Positions 1 through 10,203 of a DNA stretch of 64,000 nucleotides are shown here, in pieces. The DNA lies in the NCBI GenBank assembly GCA_900316245.1, contig ONCE01000007.1, positions 62,001 through 126,000 on the forward strand, in the 5' to 3' direction. The translations under genes were made by a program, and so were the position numbers. Source of the stretch: an uncultured Bacteroidales bacterium (lineage in GTDB: Bacteria; Bacteroidota; Bacteroidia; Bacteroidales; UBA932). The first letter of the stretch is position 1. Each line of letters begins with the position of its first letter. The notes under the pieces are model-generated. The model was not told the DNA's origin and ran no database searches. It worked only from the letters and a program-made list of their open reading frames with translations.

Positions 1-124
1 AACGGACCCAGTAGTCGTTGTCCCGGTGCTTGTTCTCGAAGGTTTCCAGTACGTCCGGGTTGTAGGTCTGGCTGTAGACGCTCTCGCGGCCCAGAGCCTT
101 TACTTCTTCTCTTTTTCTGGACAT
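1..124 (-). CDS. queF: NADPH-dependent 7-cyano-7-deazaguanine reductase, N-terminal fragment
   Basis: Only the first 41 codons are present; the gene runs off the left edge. Reading the minus strand from the ATG at 122-124 gives a protein starting [15 protein letters not shown], followed by a segment rich in Tyr/Asn/Pro and the motif ENKHRDNDYWVR. That is the characteristic N-terminus of single-domain QueF proteins of Bacteroidota. QueF reduces preQ0 to preQ1 in queuosine biosynthesis in the cytoplasm. Its ATG shares one base with the prfA stop codon (TAATG), so the two are probably translationally coupled. The catalytic Cys lies beyond the window, so identity rests on the N-terminus alone. 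Confidence 0.8.
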   Translation of the reverse strand, partial: MSRKREEVKALGRESVYSQTYNPDVLETFENKHRDNDYWVR

Positions 125-1221
125 TATGCTTCCTCCCCTGCTTCTTTGAGACGTTCTGCGTTTTCTGCAATCTGCAGCTGGTCAATGCACTCCTGGATGT
201 CTCCGTCCATAAACACGGGCAGGTTGTACATACTCCAGCCAATGCGGTGGTCCGTCACGCGGCCCTGCGGGTAGTTGTAGGTACGGATCTTGGCGCTGCG
301 GTCACCGGTGCTCACCATGGTCTTGCGCTTGGCGGCAATGCCGTCCAGGTATTTCTGGTGCTCCATATTGTACAGACGGGTACGGAGTTCTTCCATAGCA
401 CGGTCCAGGTTCTTGAGCTGGGAGCGCTCTTCCTGGCACTGGACCACGATACCGGAAGGGATGTGGGTGAGGCGGACGGCGCTGTAGGTAGTGTTAACAC
501 CCTGACCGCCGGGGCCGGAGGCGCAGAAGAGGTCTTTGCGGATATCGGCCGGATTGAGCTCGATATCGAATTCTCCGGCTTCCGGGAACACGGCCACGGA
601 AGCGGCCGAAGTCTGGATGCGGCCCTGGGTTTCCGTCTGGGGCACACGCTGCACGCGGTGCACGCCGGACTCGTATTTCATCACGCCGTATACGCCGTCG
701 GTGGAGGAGGAAAGCTTGAATACAATCTGCTTGTAACCACCGGAGGTGCCGGGAGCCTGGTCTGTGATTTCCAGTTTCCAGCCGCGGCGCTCGGCAAAGT
801 GCTGATACATGCGGAAAAGGTCACCGGCAAAGATGGCGGCCTCGTCACCGCCGGTACCGCCGCGGATTTCCACCATGGCGTTCTTGCTGTCGTCCGGATC
901 GGCCGGGATGAGGAGAAGCTTGATGTTCTGCTCCATCTCGGGCAGCTTGGGCTCAATCTGGGCAATCTCGTCCTTGGCCATCTCCTTGAGGTCCTCGTCC
1001 TTCTCGTTCATCAGGATGTCCTTGGCCTGCGCCAGTTCGTTCACCAGACGCTCGTACTCGAGGCCGGCGGCGATGATGGGCTGCAGCTCCTTGTAGTCCT
1101 TGTTGAGCTGGACGAACTTCTTCATATCGCCAATCACTTCCGGATCGGCCAGCTGCTCTTCCAGCTTCTTGTATTTATCCTGAAGGCTCAACACCTTCTC
1201 CAACAGCGTATTCTCTGCCAT
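124..1221 (-). CDS. prfA: Peptide chain release factor 1
   Basis: Class I release factor reading UAA/UAG stop codons and triggering peptidyl-tRNA hydrolysis at the ribosome. The 365-residue protein has the normal family length. The GGQ catalytic motif is at residues 238-240 inside [10 protein letters not shown], and the PxT-type codon-recognition tripeptide is PQT at 194-196 (the RF1 form; RF2 would carry SPF). A coiled N-terminal domain covers roughly residues 1-110. The residue after GGQ is Gly, where many RF1 proteins have His or Ser. It heads an operon with queF, whose start overlaps its stop by one base. The start at 1221 is the only ATG that fits the conserved N-terminus. Confidence 0.97.
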   Translation of the reverse strand: MAENTLLEKVLSLQDKYKKLEEQLADPEVIGDMKKFVQLNKDYKELQPIIAAGLEYERLVNELAQAKDILMNEKDEDLKEMAKDEIAQIEPKLPEMEQNIKLLLIPADPDDSKNAMVEIRGGTGGDEAAIFAGDLFRMYQHFAERRGWKLEITDQAPGTSGGYKQIVFKLSSSTDGVYGVMKYESGVHRVQRVPQTETQGRIQTSAASVAVFPEAGEFDIELNPADIRKDLFCASGPGGQGVNTTYSAVRLTHIPSGIVVQCQEERSQLKNLDRAMEELRTRLYNMEHQKYLDGIAAKRKTMVSTGDRSAKIRTYNYPQGRVTDHRIGWSMYNLPVFMDGDIQECIDQLQIAENAERLKEAGEEA

Positions 1222-1241
1222 AGCAATTGTATTTTAGCCTG

Positions 1242-1249
1242 CAAAGATA
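1242..1249 (-). promoter_or_regulatory. -7 box of prfA promoter
   Basis: On the minus strand this reads TATCTTTG, matching the Bacteroidota TAnnTTTG element, 20 bases upstream of the prfA ATG. No convincing TTTG -33 box is seen at the expected spacing. Confidence 0.5.
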
Positions 1250-1275
1250 CTAAAAAAATATGAATGTTGGGGAGG

Positions 1276-2538
1276 CTACCGGCCGAAGCGTTCAAACGCG
1301 GCACGGGAGAGGGCCTCTCGGTCCTCGGGATGGGCGATGGAGATGAGGAGTCGGGCGCGTTCCTGCAAGGATTTGCCATAAAGGTTGACGGCACCGAATT
1401 CCGTGACGACCCATTGGATATCGGCCCTGGGGGTTACTACACCGGCACCGGGCTTGAGGGTGGGCACAATCTTGGGAAGGCCTTTGGCGGTACGGGAAGC
1501 CAGCGCTATGATGGCCTTGCCGCCTTTGGAAAGCTTGGCGCCGCGCACGAAATCCAGCTGGCCGCCGGTTCCGGAATAAATGCGCTCGCCTATGGAATCT
1601 GCACACACCTGGCCGGTGAGGTCAATTTCAATGGCCGAATTGATGGACACCATACCGGGGTTCTGCGCAATGACGCGAGGGTCGTTGGTGTAGGCGATGT
1701 CCAGCATAAGCACCTGCGGGTTGTGGTCGATGAAGGAATAGACCTCCTGGGAACCCAGCAGGAAAGAGGCCACCACCTTGCCTTTGTCAATGGCTTTGTT
1801 TTCTCCGTCAATGACCCCGCTCTTGATGAGGGCCAGGGCCCCGTCCGAGAACATTTCCGTATGGAGGCCCAGGTGTTTATGGTCCTTGAGGGCTGCGCAG
1901 ATGGCGTTGGGCATGGCGCCGATTCCCATTTGCAGGCAGGCTCCGTCCGGAACCAGTTCCGAGCAGATGCGGCCAATCTGAAGGTCCGTCTCGGAAGGAG
2001 AGGCATATTCCTTGGTGATGAGCGGACGGCTGTCCTGCACCAGGGCCGTGAAACGGTCCAGGGGAACCAGGTTGCCCAGGGCAAAGGGAACGTTGGGATT
2101 GACCACGGCAATGCGCTCCCGGGCCACATCCAGGGCCGCTATGGAGCAGTCTACCGAAGTTCCCAGCGATACCATTCCGTTTTCCGGCTCCGAAACCTGT
2201 ACCAGGGCCACATCGCAGGCCAGGGCCCCGTTGCGGTACATAGACTGGGTTTCGTAGAGGTTTACCGGAATATAATCGGCCAGGCCTTCCTGCACGTTCT
2301 TGCGCACGTTGGGGCCCACGAAGAAGCCTTGGTCAAAGAAAGGACCGCCTTCTGCATAGGGGGCGGCGCCTTCCGTGTGGAAGTGATGGAAATGAACGTC
2401 TTTCAGCTCCGGGCCCCGTTCTGCGAGGGCTTCGATGAGCACCTGCGGAACGCTGGCTACGCTGCTGAGATGGATGTGGTCTCCGCTGCGGACTGCACGG
2501 ACCGCTTCCCGGGCCGATATGTAGGGTATCTTGGACAT
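1276..2538 (-). CDS. Acetyl-CoA hydrolase/transferase family CoA-transferase
   Basis: A 420-residue cytoplasmic family I CoA-transferase. The C-terminal half carries NSAIEIDLTGQVCADSIG followed by SGTGGQLDFVRGA. This is the pattern of 4-hydroxybutyrate/butyryl-CoA:acetate type transferases, in which the Glu of IEIDLTG forms the glutamyl-CoA thioester. It moves CoA between short-chain acids, plausibly in succinate/propionate or acetate metabolism; the exact substrate cannot be read from the sequence. The reading frame is open further upstream to 2778 but would then run antisense through mazG. The ATG at 2538 (MSKIPYISAREA) matches the family N-terminus and sits directly behind a promoter-like box. 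It is divergently transcribed from mazG. Confidence 0.88.
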   Translation of the reverse strand: MSKIPYISAREAVRAVRSGDHIHLSSVASVPQVLIEALAERGPELKDVHFHHFHTEGAAPYAEGGPFFDQGFFVGPNVRKNVQEGLADYIPVNLYETQSMYRNGALACDVALVQVSEPENGMVSLGTSVDCSIAALDVARERIAVVNPNVPFALGNLVPLDRFTALVQDSRPLITKEYASPSETDLQIGRICSELVPDGACLQMGIGAMPNAICAALKDHKHLGLHTEMFSDGALALIKSGVIDGENKAIDKGKVVASFLLGSQEVYSFIDHNPQVLMLDIAYTNDPRVIAQNPGMVSINSAIEIDLTGQVCADSIGERIYSGTGGQLDFVRGAKLSKGGKAIIALASRTAKGLPKIVPTLKPGAGVVTPRADIQWVVTEFGAVNLYGKSLQERARLLISIAHPEDREALSRAAFERFGR

Positions 2539-2545
2539 CAGCGGG

Positions 2546-2574
2546 CAAATATAGTATAATTTGTTGTATATTTG
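2546..2574. promoter_or_regulatory. Divergent promoter pair between CoA-transferase and mazG
   Basis: Two copies of TATATTTG, a match to the TAnnTTTG -7 element, face away from each other. One is on the minus strand at 2546-2553 (7 bases from the CoA-transferase ATG) and one on the plus strand at 2567-2574 (10 bases from the mazG ATG). Transcripts from them would have almost no leader. Confidence 0.5.
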
Positions 2575-2584
2575 CGATTCATAA

Positions 2585-3388
2585 ATGAATAATTCAATGC
2601 ACACGCGCGAAGAAAAACTGGCCGCGTTTGGCCGCCTGCTGGACATTATGGATGAGCTCCGGGTAAAATGCCCCTGGAACGCAGAACAGACGATGGAGTC
2701 CATCCGCCGTCTCACGGAGGAAGAAGTGTACGAGCTCAGTGACTCCATTGTGAATGGAGACCGCCAGGGCACGGCCAAGGAGATTGGAGACCTGATGTAC
2801 CATATGGTCTTCTATGCCCGCATAGGCCAGGAGGAAGGAGCCTTTGACATTGCCGATTCCATGAACAAGGTGTGCGACAAGATGGTCTTCCGCCACCCGC
2901 ACGTGTTTGGTCCCGAGGCCGGGAAAGCCATATCGGCCAAAGAGATTGCCGACACCTGGGAACTGGTGAAAGCCAAGGAGAAGGACGGTAACAAAACCGT
3001 GATGGAAGGCATTCCCAAGGCTATGCCGGCCCTCCTGAAAGCCCTCGCCATGCAGGAAAAGGCCCGCGGCTGCGGCTTTGACTGGGAGAAGAAGGAGGAC
3101 GTCTGGGACAAGGTGAAGGAAGAAGTGTCGGAAGTCTCCGAAACCCTCTCCCGGGCCGATGCCATAGCGCGGGAAATGGAGTTTGGAGACCTGCTGTTCG
3201 CCGTCATCAACGCCGCCCGTCTCTACGGGGTGGACCCGGAAGCCGCCCTGGGCCGATCGGCCGAAAAATTCCGCCGCCGCTTCAACTACGTGGAGGCCGA
3301 AACCCTCCGCAGCGGCCGCCAGCTCAAGGATATGACCCTTTCCCAGATGGACGCCCTTTGGGACGAGGCCAAGGCCAAAGGCCTGTAA
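2585..3388 (+). CDS. mazG: Nucleoside triphosphate pyrophosphohydrolase MazG
   Basis: House-cleaning all-alpha NTP pyrophosphatase that converts NTPs and dNTPs to NMPs plus PPi. The 267 residues fit the tandem-domain MazG form. The N-terminal domain has the hallmark KCPWN (usually CPWD) near residue 30 followed by the metal-binding EEEVYEL and a downstream E-x-GDLMYH. The second copy has EEVSEV and EFGDLLFA near residues 178-210. An internal ATG four codons in (MHTREEKL) is an equally possible start. It stands alone between the divergent CoA-transferase and the pyrG promoter. Confidence 0.94.
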   Translation: MNNSMHTREEKLAAFGRLLDIMDELRVKCPWNAEQTMESIRRLTEEEVYELSDSIVNGDRQGTAKEIGDLMYHMVFYARIGQEEGAFDIADSMNKVCDKMVFRHPHVFGPEAGKAISAKEIADTWELVKAKEKDGNKTVMEGIPKAMPALLKALAMQEKARGCGFDWEKKEDVWDKVKEEVSEVSETLSRADAIAREMEFGDLLFAVINAARLYGVDPEAALGRSAEKFRRRFNYVEAETLRSGRQLKDMTLSQMDALWDEAKAKGL

Positions 3389-3419
3389 GCCGAAGCTCCC
3401 CCCAAAAAAAATTAAAAAA

Positions 3420-3454
3420 TTTGTTTGTGCGATTAGGATTTATTCGTACTTTTG
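3420..3454 (+). promoter_or_regulatory. Promoter of pyrG-purF
   Basis: TTTG at 3424-3427 is followed after exactly 19 bases by TACTTTTG at 3447-3454, a full match to the Bacteroidota -33/-7 consensus. A second TTTG abuts it at 3420-3423. Transcription would begin about 30 bases before the pyrG ATG. Confidence 0.75.
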
Positions 3455-3491
3455 TGCCCCGTTAAAGGATACCATAAGGCAATTCCAACGC

Positions 3492-5099
<1,608 letters not shown>

Positions 5100-5100
5100 A

Positions 5101-6489
5101 ATGGAAGACTCCCTGCTCTGGAAAGACGAGTTGCACGAGGAGTGCGGCGTATTCGGGTGCTACGGCGTGGAGAATGCCGCCGAGATTACCCGGGCCGGAC
5201 TGCTGATGCTCCAACACCGGGGACAGCAGGGCTGCGGCATCGCCGCACGGGACGCCAATGGCATCATCCGGCTGAAAAAGGACGCCGGACTGGTGAGGGA
5301 AGTCTTTGCCGGTGATGAACTGTCGGAACTTCCCGGAACCGCCGCCATCGGCCACGTCCGCTATCCCACCAGCGATATCGGAGGGGTGGAGAACATCCAG
5401 CCCTTCCTGATGACCGGCCACAACGGCTCCTTTGCCCTGGCCCACAACGGGAACATTGTCAATGCGGACAGTATCCGGCAGCGGATAGAGTCCCTGGGAC
5501 ATATGCTCCAGTCCACCTCCGACAGCGAACTGTTTTCCCTTCTGATTGGAATAGCCGGCGGAGACTGGACCCGCAAGATCCTTTCGGCCGCCCACCAGTT
5601 GGACGGAGCCTTTTCCACCCTCATCCTCACGCCGGACGCCCTCTACGCCTGCCGGGACCGGTACGGTCTCCGTCCCCTTTCCATCGGCCGGATGCAGGAT
5701 GGCTATATAGTGGCCAGCGAGACCTGCGCCCTGGAGTTCATAGGGGCCGGTTTTGTCCGGGACGTTGAACCCGGGGAACTGATCCGGATAGACGCGGAAG
5801 GCATCCGCAGTTACCGGCATTCCCTGCTGAGCTGCCGGAAGATGTGCTCTATGGAGTACATCTATTTTGCCCGGCCGGACAGTGATATTGAAGGGTGCAG
5901 CGTGCACGCCTTCCGCAAACGCTCCGGCGCCCTTCTCTGGAAGGAGCATCCGGTAGAGGCCGATCTGGTGATGTGCGTTCCGGAGTCCGGAATGAGCGCC
6001 GCCATCGGCTATGCCGAGGCCAGCGGGATTCCCCTGGAGATGGGTCTCCTTAAGAATATCTACGTAGCCCGTACCTTTATCCAGCCCACCCAGTCCCTGA
6101 GGAACCTGGGCGTGAGGATGAAACTGTCTCCGGTGCAGAGCATCGTGGCCGGCAAGCGCATTGTGGTCATAGACGATTCCATTGTCCGGGGAACCACTTC
6201 CCGGCAGATTGTCCAGCTGCTCCGCAGTACGGGGGCCCGGGAGATTCATATGCGCATTGCCAGCCCCGTCTATGCCTGGCCTTGCTTCTACGGCATTGAC
6301 ACCGGCACCCGGGACCAGCTCATCGGCGCCCGGATGGACGAAGCCGCCATCCGCGATTTCATAGGCGCGGATACGCTTCATTATCTGTCTGTGGATGCCC
6401 TCTCCCAGGCCGCCGGAGGCCGGGAACTGTGCACCGCCTGCTTTGACGGGCGTTATCCCTCCGACCTGTACGGCCAGGAAGAGGCTTAG
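5101..6489 (+). CDS. purF: Amidophosphoribosyltransferase
   Basis: First committed step of purine synthesis: PRPP plus glutamine to 5-phosphoribosylamine. Residues 1-14 look like a propeptide, because the catalytic N-terminal Cys is Cys15 in EECGVFG. The Ntn-type glutaminase domain continues through HRGQQGCGI. The PRPP loop is VVIDDSIVRGTTS. Cysteines in RKMCSMEY, in YAWPCFYG and the CTAC pair near the C-terminus match the four ligands of the Fe-S cluster type (Bacillus-like) rather than the E. coli type. The family resemblance is complete at 462 residues. It is one base downstream of pyrG and convergent with the gene ending at 6493. Confidence 0.96.
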   Translation: MEDSLLWKDELHEECGVFGCYGVENAAEITRAGLLMLQHRGQQGCGIAARDANGIIRLKKDAGLVREVFAGDELSELPGTAAIGHVRYPTSDIGGVENIQPFLMTGHNGSFALAHNGNIVNADSIRQRIESLGHMLQSTSDSELFSLLIGIAGGDWTRKILSAAHQLDGAFSTLILTPDALYACRDRYGLRPLSIGRMQDGYIVASETCALEFIGAGFVRDVEPGELIRIDAEGIRSYRHSLLSCRKMCSMEYIYFARPDSDIEGCSVHAFRKRSGALLWKEHPVEADLVMCVPESGMSAAIGYAEASGIPLEMGLLKNIYVARTFIQPTQSLRNLGVRMKLSPVQSIVAGKRIVVIDDSIVRGTTSRQIVQLLRSTGAREIHMRIASPVYAWPCFYGIDTGTRDQLIGARMDEAAIRDFIGADTLHYLSVDALSQAAGGRELCTACFDGRYPSDLYGQEEA

Positions 6490-6492
6490 AAA

Positions 6493-8109
6493 CTATTTGA
6501 TCAGGTTTCCCAGGATGCTCCGGGTAAGCTCTCTGGTAAGGGTGCCCGTGGCGCTCTTGGTGGCCTTTTTCACCATCTTCTCTCCGGTGGAGGTCTTGGA
6601 CTTGGTCTTCTTGCCGGTGACGGCTCCGGCAACGGCGTCGGCTGCCACGGTGGCAGCCACACCCGTCACGGCAGTGAGCACGGACTTGAGCACCTTGGCG
6701 CCGATGCCGCTGGACTTCTTCTTGGCGGCTTCCTTGGCGGCCTTGGCTTCTTCCTTGGCCTGGAGGGCAGCCTGGCGCTCCGCTTCGGCAGCGGCTTCTA
6801 TTTCGGCCTTCTGGCGCTCCGCTTCCAAAGTGGCGGCAGTGATGAGTTCGTAGGCGCTTTCGCGGTCCACGATATGGTCATAGCGGCCGAAGAGGCGGCT
6901 GCGGTTGATCAAATCCTTTCTCTGCTCCGGAGTGATGGCGCCAATCTGGCTCAGCGGGAAGAGAATCTTGGCCCGTTCCACTATGGCCGGGGTTCCCTTT
7001 TCGTCCAGGAAGGAGACCAGGGCTTCACCCGTTCCCAGTTCCAGGAGGGTTTCATAGGTCTTGAAGGCGGGGTTGGCGCGGAAGGTATCGGCCGCCACCT
7101 TGACGGCTTTCTGGTCCTGGGGCGTGTAGGCGCGGAGGGCGTGCTGTACCCGGTTGCCCAGCTGGCCCAGGATGTTGGACGGGATGTCCGTGGGACTCTG
7201 GGTTATGAAGTAGATGCCCACTCCCTTGGAACGGATGAGGCGGATCACCTGTTCAATCTTGTCCGTAAGGGCCTTGGAAGTGCCTTCGAACAGCATATGG
7301 GCCTCGTCAAAGAAGAACACCAGTTTGGGAAGGTCCATCTCCCCTACCTCGGGCAGGTTGGCATACAGTTCGGACAGCAGCCACAGCAGGAAGGTGGAGT
7401 AGAGCTTGGGCTGGAGCATCAGCTTATCGGCCGCCAGCACGTTCATAATGCCCTTTCCGCCCTCGCACTGCAGGAGGTCGAAGATATCGAAGTCGGGTTC
7501 CCCAAAGAACATATCCGCTCCCTGGTTCTCCAGGGCCAGCAAGGCGCGCTGGATGGCGCCCACGGACGACGATGATACGTTGCCGTACTTGGTGGTATAT
7601 TCGGCTGCGTTCTGCCCCACGAAGTTGAGCATGGCGCGGAGGTCCTTGAGGTCAATCAGCAGCAGGCCGTTGTCGTCTGCAATCTTGAAGACAATATTGA
7701 GGACGCCGGTCTGGGTCTCATTGAGGTCCATCAAGCGGCCCAGCATATCCGGTCCCATCCGGGAGATGGTGGAACGCATAGGATGGCCCTGCTCCCCGTA
7801 CACGTCAAAGAAACGAACCGGGCAGCTCTGGAACTGAGGGTTCTCGATGCCGAATTCCGGCAGGCGCTTCTCTATGAAACCGGAAAGCTTGCCCACCTGC
7901 GAGATGCCGCTGAGGTCTCCCTTCATATCGGCCATAAAGCAGGGCACGCCGGCCTGGCTGAAGGTCTCGGCCAGTACCTGCAGGGTTACGGTTTTACCGG
8001 TACCGGTAGCGCCGGCAATGAGTCCGTGGCGGCAAATCATCTTGCCGGTAAGGGAAATGGGGCCGTTGGCGGAATGCGCAACGTACAGTCCTCTTTCTTT
8101 GTCTAGCAT
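6493..8109 (-). CDS. HerA/YjgR-like ATPase (DUF853 family)
   Basis: A 538-residue FtsK/HerA superfamily P-loop ATPase. Walker A is GATGTGKT within the first 45 residues, directly after the short beta-strand start typical of YjgR; Walker B is LVFFFDEAH near residue 270. The QSPTDIP segment resembles the sensor region of the family. Roughly the last 110 residues are low complexity, Ala/Lys/Glu-rich with a predicted coiled coil, then a Gly/Ala-rich helix. The family is widespread but its cellular role is poorly defined; DNA translocation or pumping is the usual proposal. Transcribed after cstA but separated from it by a strong hairpin. Confidence 0.85.
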   Translation of the reverse strand: MLDKERGLYVAHSANGPISLTGKMICRHGLIAGATGTGKTVTLQVLAETFSQAGVPCFMADMKGDLSGISQVGKLSGFIEKRLPEFGIENPQFQSCPVRFFDVYGEQGHPMRSTISRMGPDMLGRLMDLNETQTGVLNIVFKIADDNGLLLIDLKDLRAMLNFVGQNAAEYTTKYGNVSSSSVGAIQRALLALENQGADMFFGEPDFDIFDLLQCEGGKGIMNVLAADKLMLQPKLYSTFLLWLLSELYANLPEVGEMDLPKLVFFFDEAHMLFEGTSKALTDKIEQVIRLIRSKGVGIYFITQSPTDIPSNILGQLGNRVQHALRAYTPQDQKAVKVAADTFRANPAFKTYETLLELGTGEALVSFLDEKGTPAIVERAKILFPLSQIGAITPEQRKDLINRSRLFGRYDHIVDRESAYELITAATLEAERQKAEIEAAAEAERQAALQAKEEAKAAKEAAKKKSSGIGAKVLKSVLTAVTGVAATVAADAVAGAVTGKKTKSKTSTGEKMVKKATKSATGTLTRELTRSILGNLIK

Positions 8110-8137
8110 ATCTATTAATTATATGGTTATCGATTAG

Positions 8138-8199
8138 GATGAATAGGTACCCTCACGGAGACATGGGCGTCTACGGTCTCCGGAGGGTACCTATTCATC
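8138..8199 (-). terminator. Long perfect hairpin downstream of cstA
   Basis: Arms GATGAATAGGTACCCTC (8138-8154) and its exact 17-base complement (8183-8199) are followed inward by a second 7-bp stem (8156-8162 with 8176-8182) and a 13-base loop. It begins two bases after the cstA stop. No U-run follows on the minus strand, so it may be an mRNA 3'-end or processing hairpin instead of a classical intrinsic terminator. Confidence 0.6.
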
Positions 8200-8201
8200 T
8201 A

Positions 8202-9659
8202 TTACTTTCCACTCTTCTTCGTTTTCCAAAGATAGAATAAAATGGACGAAATAACAAAGGTGCCCAGGCCGATCCAAGGGGCAGCCACCTGGGGGATGCG
8301 GAAGCCAATTTTGTCTACCAGGATGAAAGTGACGCAGACGGAGGTCATAAAAAGGGCCGGCAGGAGGGTAACCAGATACCAGGACTTTCCCCGGGCTTTC
8401 ACCAGGTACACGGTGGCGGTCCAGAGCATAAACACGGCCAGGGTCTGGTTGCTCCAGCCAAAATAGCGCCAGATGACGTTGAAGCCATTGGCATCTTCAA
8501 TATTGAACCAAAGCAGCACGGCCGATCCGGCAAAGAGCGGAATGGCAATGGCCAGGCGCTTGTAGATGTCTTTCTGGGGCAGTTTGACGAAGTCTGCAAT
8601 GATGAGACGGGCGCTGCGGAAAGCCGTATCGCCGGAAGTGATGGGAGCAGCCACCACGCCCAGGATGGCGAGGACGCCGCCAGCGAGGCCCAGCCAATTC
8701 TCGGACACCTTGGTTACCACGGTGGGAGCGGCGGCCGTTATGTCGGAACCCACCTGGGCCGCGCCGCCGTCAAAGAAGAACCAGGAGGAGACGGCTGCCC
8801 ATACCAGGGCCACCAGGCCTTCCGTGATCATAGAGCCATAGAAAACGGGCCGACCCATCTTTTCGTTCCGGATGCAGCGGGCCATCAGCGGGCTCTGCGT
8901 AGCGTGGAAGCCGGAAATGGCGCCGCAGGCGATGGTGATGAACAGGCAGGGGAAGATGGGCTGGTGCTCGAGGCCGGCCTTATCAGACCAGCCGCCCAGA
9001 CCATCCCAAACCTCCGGCAGGGAGGGCCACAGGACAAAGAGGTACACCATAAGGGCTGCGGCCATAAAGAGCAGCGTCACGGCAAAGACGGGATAGATTT
9101 TGCCGATGAGTTTGTCTATGGGCAGAAGGGTGGCGATGAGGTAGTAGCAGAAGATGATACCTACCCAAAGCATAATGGAGCTGCGGGTTCCGTCTCCGGC
9201 AATATCTCCCAGGATGAGGGCCGGCGAATACACGAACACGGTTCCCACCAGAAGGAGCAGGATGATGGAGAAAACCAGCATCACCTGCTTGGTGCGGGGA
9301 CCCAGATAATCTCCCACCAAATCAGGGAAGCCCTGACCTCCGTGGCGGACCGAAAGCATACCGCACATATAGTCGTGGACGGCGCCGGCAAAGATGCAGC
9401 CGAAAACAATCCACAGGTAACTGGCCGGGCCGAATTTGGCGCCCATAATGGCACCGAAGATGGGACCCGTTCCGGCAATGTTCAGGAACTGGATCATATA
9501 CACCTTCCAGTTGGGAAGGGGAATATAGTCCACGCCGTCTTGCTTTTCGATGGCCGGCGTTTTACGGAAGCGGTCGGGGCCGAAGACGTGGTCCACAAAC
9601 GCACCATAGAACAAATAACCCAGGACAAGTGCCAGGATGCTTAACAGGAAGGAAATCAT
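8202..9659 (-). CDS. cstA: Carbon starvation protein A family transporter
   Basis: A 485-residue polytopic inner-membrane protein of the CstA family, known as peptide/pyruvate transporters induced under carbon limitation. The N-terminus has the typical GYLFYGAFVDHVFGPD followed by DGVDYIPLPNWK, and then the conserved FLNIAGTGPIFGAIMGA. The internal GFHATQSPLMARCI is another family hallmark. About a dozen hydrophobic helices are evident. This is the short form common in Bacteroidota, lacking the long C-terminal extension of E. coli CstA. Its ATG lies 3 bases after the rsmD stop, in an apparent four-gene operon running 11607 to 8202. Confidence 0.92.
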   Translation of the reverse strand: MISFLLSILALVLGYLFYGAFVDHVFGPDRFRKTPAIEKQDGVDYIPLPNWKVYMIQFLNIAGTGPIFGAIMGAKFGPASYLWIVFGCIFAGAVHDYMCGMLSVRHGGQGFPDLVGDYLGPRTKQVMLVFSIILLLLVGTVFVYSPALILGDIAGDGTRSSIMLWVGIIFCYYLIATLLPIDKLIGKIYPVFAVTLLFMAAALMVYLFVLWPSLPEVWDGLGGWSDKAGLEHQPIFPCLFITIACGAISGFHATQSPLMARCIRNEKMGRPVFYGSMITEGLVALVWAAVSSWFFFDGGAAQVGSDITAAAPTVVTKVSENWLGLAGGVLAILGVVAAPITSGDTAFRSARLIIADFVKLPQKDIYKRLAIAIPLFAGSAVLLWFNIEDANGFNVIWRYFGWSNQTLAVFMLWTATVYLVKARGKSWYLVTLLPALFMTSVCVTFILVDKIGFRIPQVAAPWIGLGTFVISSILFYLWKTKKSGK

Positions 9660-9662
9660 AGT

Positions 9663-10193
9663 TTATTCAAAAAAGCTAAAATGGACGCGACCGTAGTGGC
9701 GTTCTTTTTTGAAACGAGGGTGGTCAGTGAAAGAGTGTTCATCCCCGTGCTCCAGGATGAAATAGCAGCCGGGGTGAAGCAAGTCAAAGGAGAAAATCTG
9801 GTCCGGAAGGGTTTCCAGGCCCTCCAGGGCATAGGGCGGATCGGCGAAAATGAGGTCGAACTTTTCCCGGCAGATGGGCAGGAAGTCAAACACATTGTCC
9901 CGCACCATAGTTACATTGGTGAGCCCCAGGCGGGCCGATTCCGTCTTGATGAAGCTGGCGTTCTCACGGGCCATCTCCACGGAGTACACCCGGGCGGCGC
10001 CGCGGGAGGCGAACTCAAAAGCAATGGAGCCGGTACCTCCGAAGAGGTCCAGCACCTTGAGGTCTTCAAACTCGTATTCGTTGTCCAGGATATTGAACAG
10101 GCCTTCCTTGGCAAAGTCCGTGGTGGGACGCGCCTTGTATCCTGCCGGCGGCAGAATCACTTTTCCCTTGAGTTTTCCGCCAATGATACGCAT
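9663..10193 (-). CDS. rsmD: 16S rRNA (guanine966-N2)-methyltransferase
   Basis: S-adenosylmethionine-dependent methyltransferase acting on G966 of 16S rRNA. The 176 residues contain the RsmD start MRIIGGKLKGK, the RPTTDFAKEGLFNIL segment, the SAM-binding LDLFGGTGSIAFE and the catalytic DPPY motif. Full family length. It sits 10 bases after a DUF3822 gene, an arrangement repeatedly seen in Bacteroidales. Confidence 0.95.
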   Translation of the reverse strand: MRIIGGKLKGKVILPPAGYKARPTTDFAKEGLFNILDNEYEFEDLKVLDLFGGTGSIAFEFASRGAARVYSVEMARENASFIKTESARLGLTNVTMVRDNVFDFLPICREKFDLIFADPPYALEGLETLPDQIFSFDLLHPGCYFILEHGDEHSFTDHPRFKKERHYGRVHFSFFE

Positions 10194-10203
10194 AGGCCGG
10201 CGG

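Noticed and set aside
1276..2778. Longer start for the CoA-transferase
   Set aside because: The extension runs antisense into mazG and lies upstream of the promoter box; the conserved N-terminus begins at 2538.
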